From an uncultured Collinsella sp. (GTDB lineage Bacteria; Actinomycetota; Coriobacteriia; Coriobacteriales; Coriobacteriaceae), in contig USOF01000101.1 of the NCBI GenBank assembly GCA_900556285.1, positions 1 through 5,649 of the forward strand: 5,649 nucleotides of DNA. Direction: 5' to 3'. Below the pieces are notes generated by a model. That model saw nothing but the letters and a program-made list of their open reading frames with translations, searched no databases and had not been told where the DNA came from. How positions within the stretch are numbered: position 1 is the stretch's first letter; the number at the start of each line of letters is the position of its first letter. Both the position numbers and the translations under genes were made by a program. Shown here one piece after another: positions 5,448-5,649 of the stretch.

Positions 5448-5631
5448 ATGCTCAATAAAACGATTCCTGTCGGGGTCGATGGCTCGTCTGCCACGATTGC
5501 GTCTTATGTTTTTGCCCCGACCGAAGATGCTTATGCTTTAAAACCGCTGCCTGCAGTTGTGGTCGTGCCAGGAGGCGGCTACGATCACGTTTCGCCGCGC
5601 GAAGGCGAGCCGGTAGCGCTCCGTTTGTTGG
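5448..5631 (+). CDS. Alpha/beta-hydrolase esterase, N-terminal fragment
   Basis: Seen: ATG 5448 with AAAGGGAA (5437-5444) 3 bases upstream, then 61 codons open to the adapter junction. The peptide begins MLNKTIPVGVDGSSATIASY and contains PAVVVVPGGGYDHVSPREGE (about residues 38-57). A beta strand followed by PGGGY...S.RE.EPVAL is characteristic of the acetyl-esterase / acetylxylan-esterase-like alpha/beta hydrolases, where the HGG-like or PGGG turn forms part of the oxyanion hole. The catalytic Ser, Asp and His would lie further on and are cut off. No signal peptide is seen, so a cytoplasmic enzyme is likely. Beside GH28 and the transporter, removal of acetyl or other esters from imported pectin oligomers is a reasonable inference. 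The last in-frame codons after 5631 (reading VSYTH) come from adapter and are not part of the gene. Confidence 0.75.
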
Positions 5632-5649
5632 CTGTCTCTTATACACATC
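5632..5649 (-). other. Nextera (Tn5 mosaic end) adapter remnant
   Basis: CTGTCTCTTATACACATC is the reverse complement of 18 of the 19 bases of the Tn5 mosaic end. It mirrors the adapter at the left end, so the right end of the contig is also untrimmed library sequence and truncates the esterase gene. Confidence 0.97.

Overview
The window is a short contig carrying part of a pectin / D-galacturonate utilisation cluster, with all genes on the + strand. High GC at third codon positions, short intergenic gaps and GC-rich hairpin terminators followed by T runs suggest a high-GC gut bacterium. My best guess is a Collinsella-like Coriobacteriia, but this is inferred from composition and protein style, not from a marker gene. 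Both ends carry Nextera transposase-adapter sequence (1-22 and 5632-5649), so the contig ends are library artefacts and both terminal genes are truncated there.

Layout, left to right. (1) The last 72 codons of tagaturonate reductase (uxaB, 23-241). (2) An 81-base gap with a GC-rich hairpin, then altronate dehydratase (uxaA, 323-1717), which lacks about 29 residues of the usual C-terminal core. (3) A strong intrinsic terminator (1753-1790). (4) An AT-richer, gene-free regulatory stretch (1791-2072). It has three copies of an AACGTTCAC operator-like element, two of them placed over a predicted -35 and start site, plus extra CGTTCA half-sites and a leader hairpin. (5) A 519-residue membrane transporter of the GPH/MelB type (2073-3632), followed by its own terminator (3656-3699). 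(6) A leaderless, probably cytoplasmic GH28 polygalacturonase-type hydrolase (3748-5343). (7) A gap with a strong hairpin lacking a T run. (8) The first 61 codons of an alpha/beta-hydrolase esterase (5448-5631, cut by the contig end).

Together these suggest uptake of short galacturonate-containing oligomers (GPH transporter), deacetylation or other ester removal (esterase), hydrolysis in the cytoplasm to galacturonate (GH28), and catabolism through tagaturonate and altronate to 2-keto-3-deoxygluconate (UxaB, UxaA). Uronate isomerase (UxaC), KDG kinase, KDPG aldolase and the cognate regulator are not in the window. The repeated operator suggests that at least the transporter is controlled by a LacI-type repressor.

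Points most worth a second look: the multi-operator promoter, the missing core segment in UxaA, and the loss of the MelB-type cation and sugar-site acidic residues in the transporter. No CRISPR array, mobile element, tRNA or rRNA is visible.
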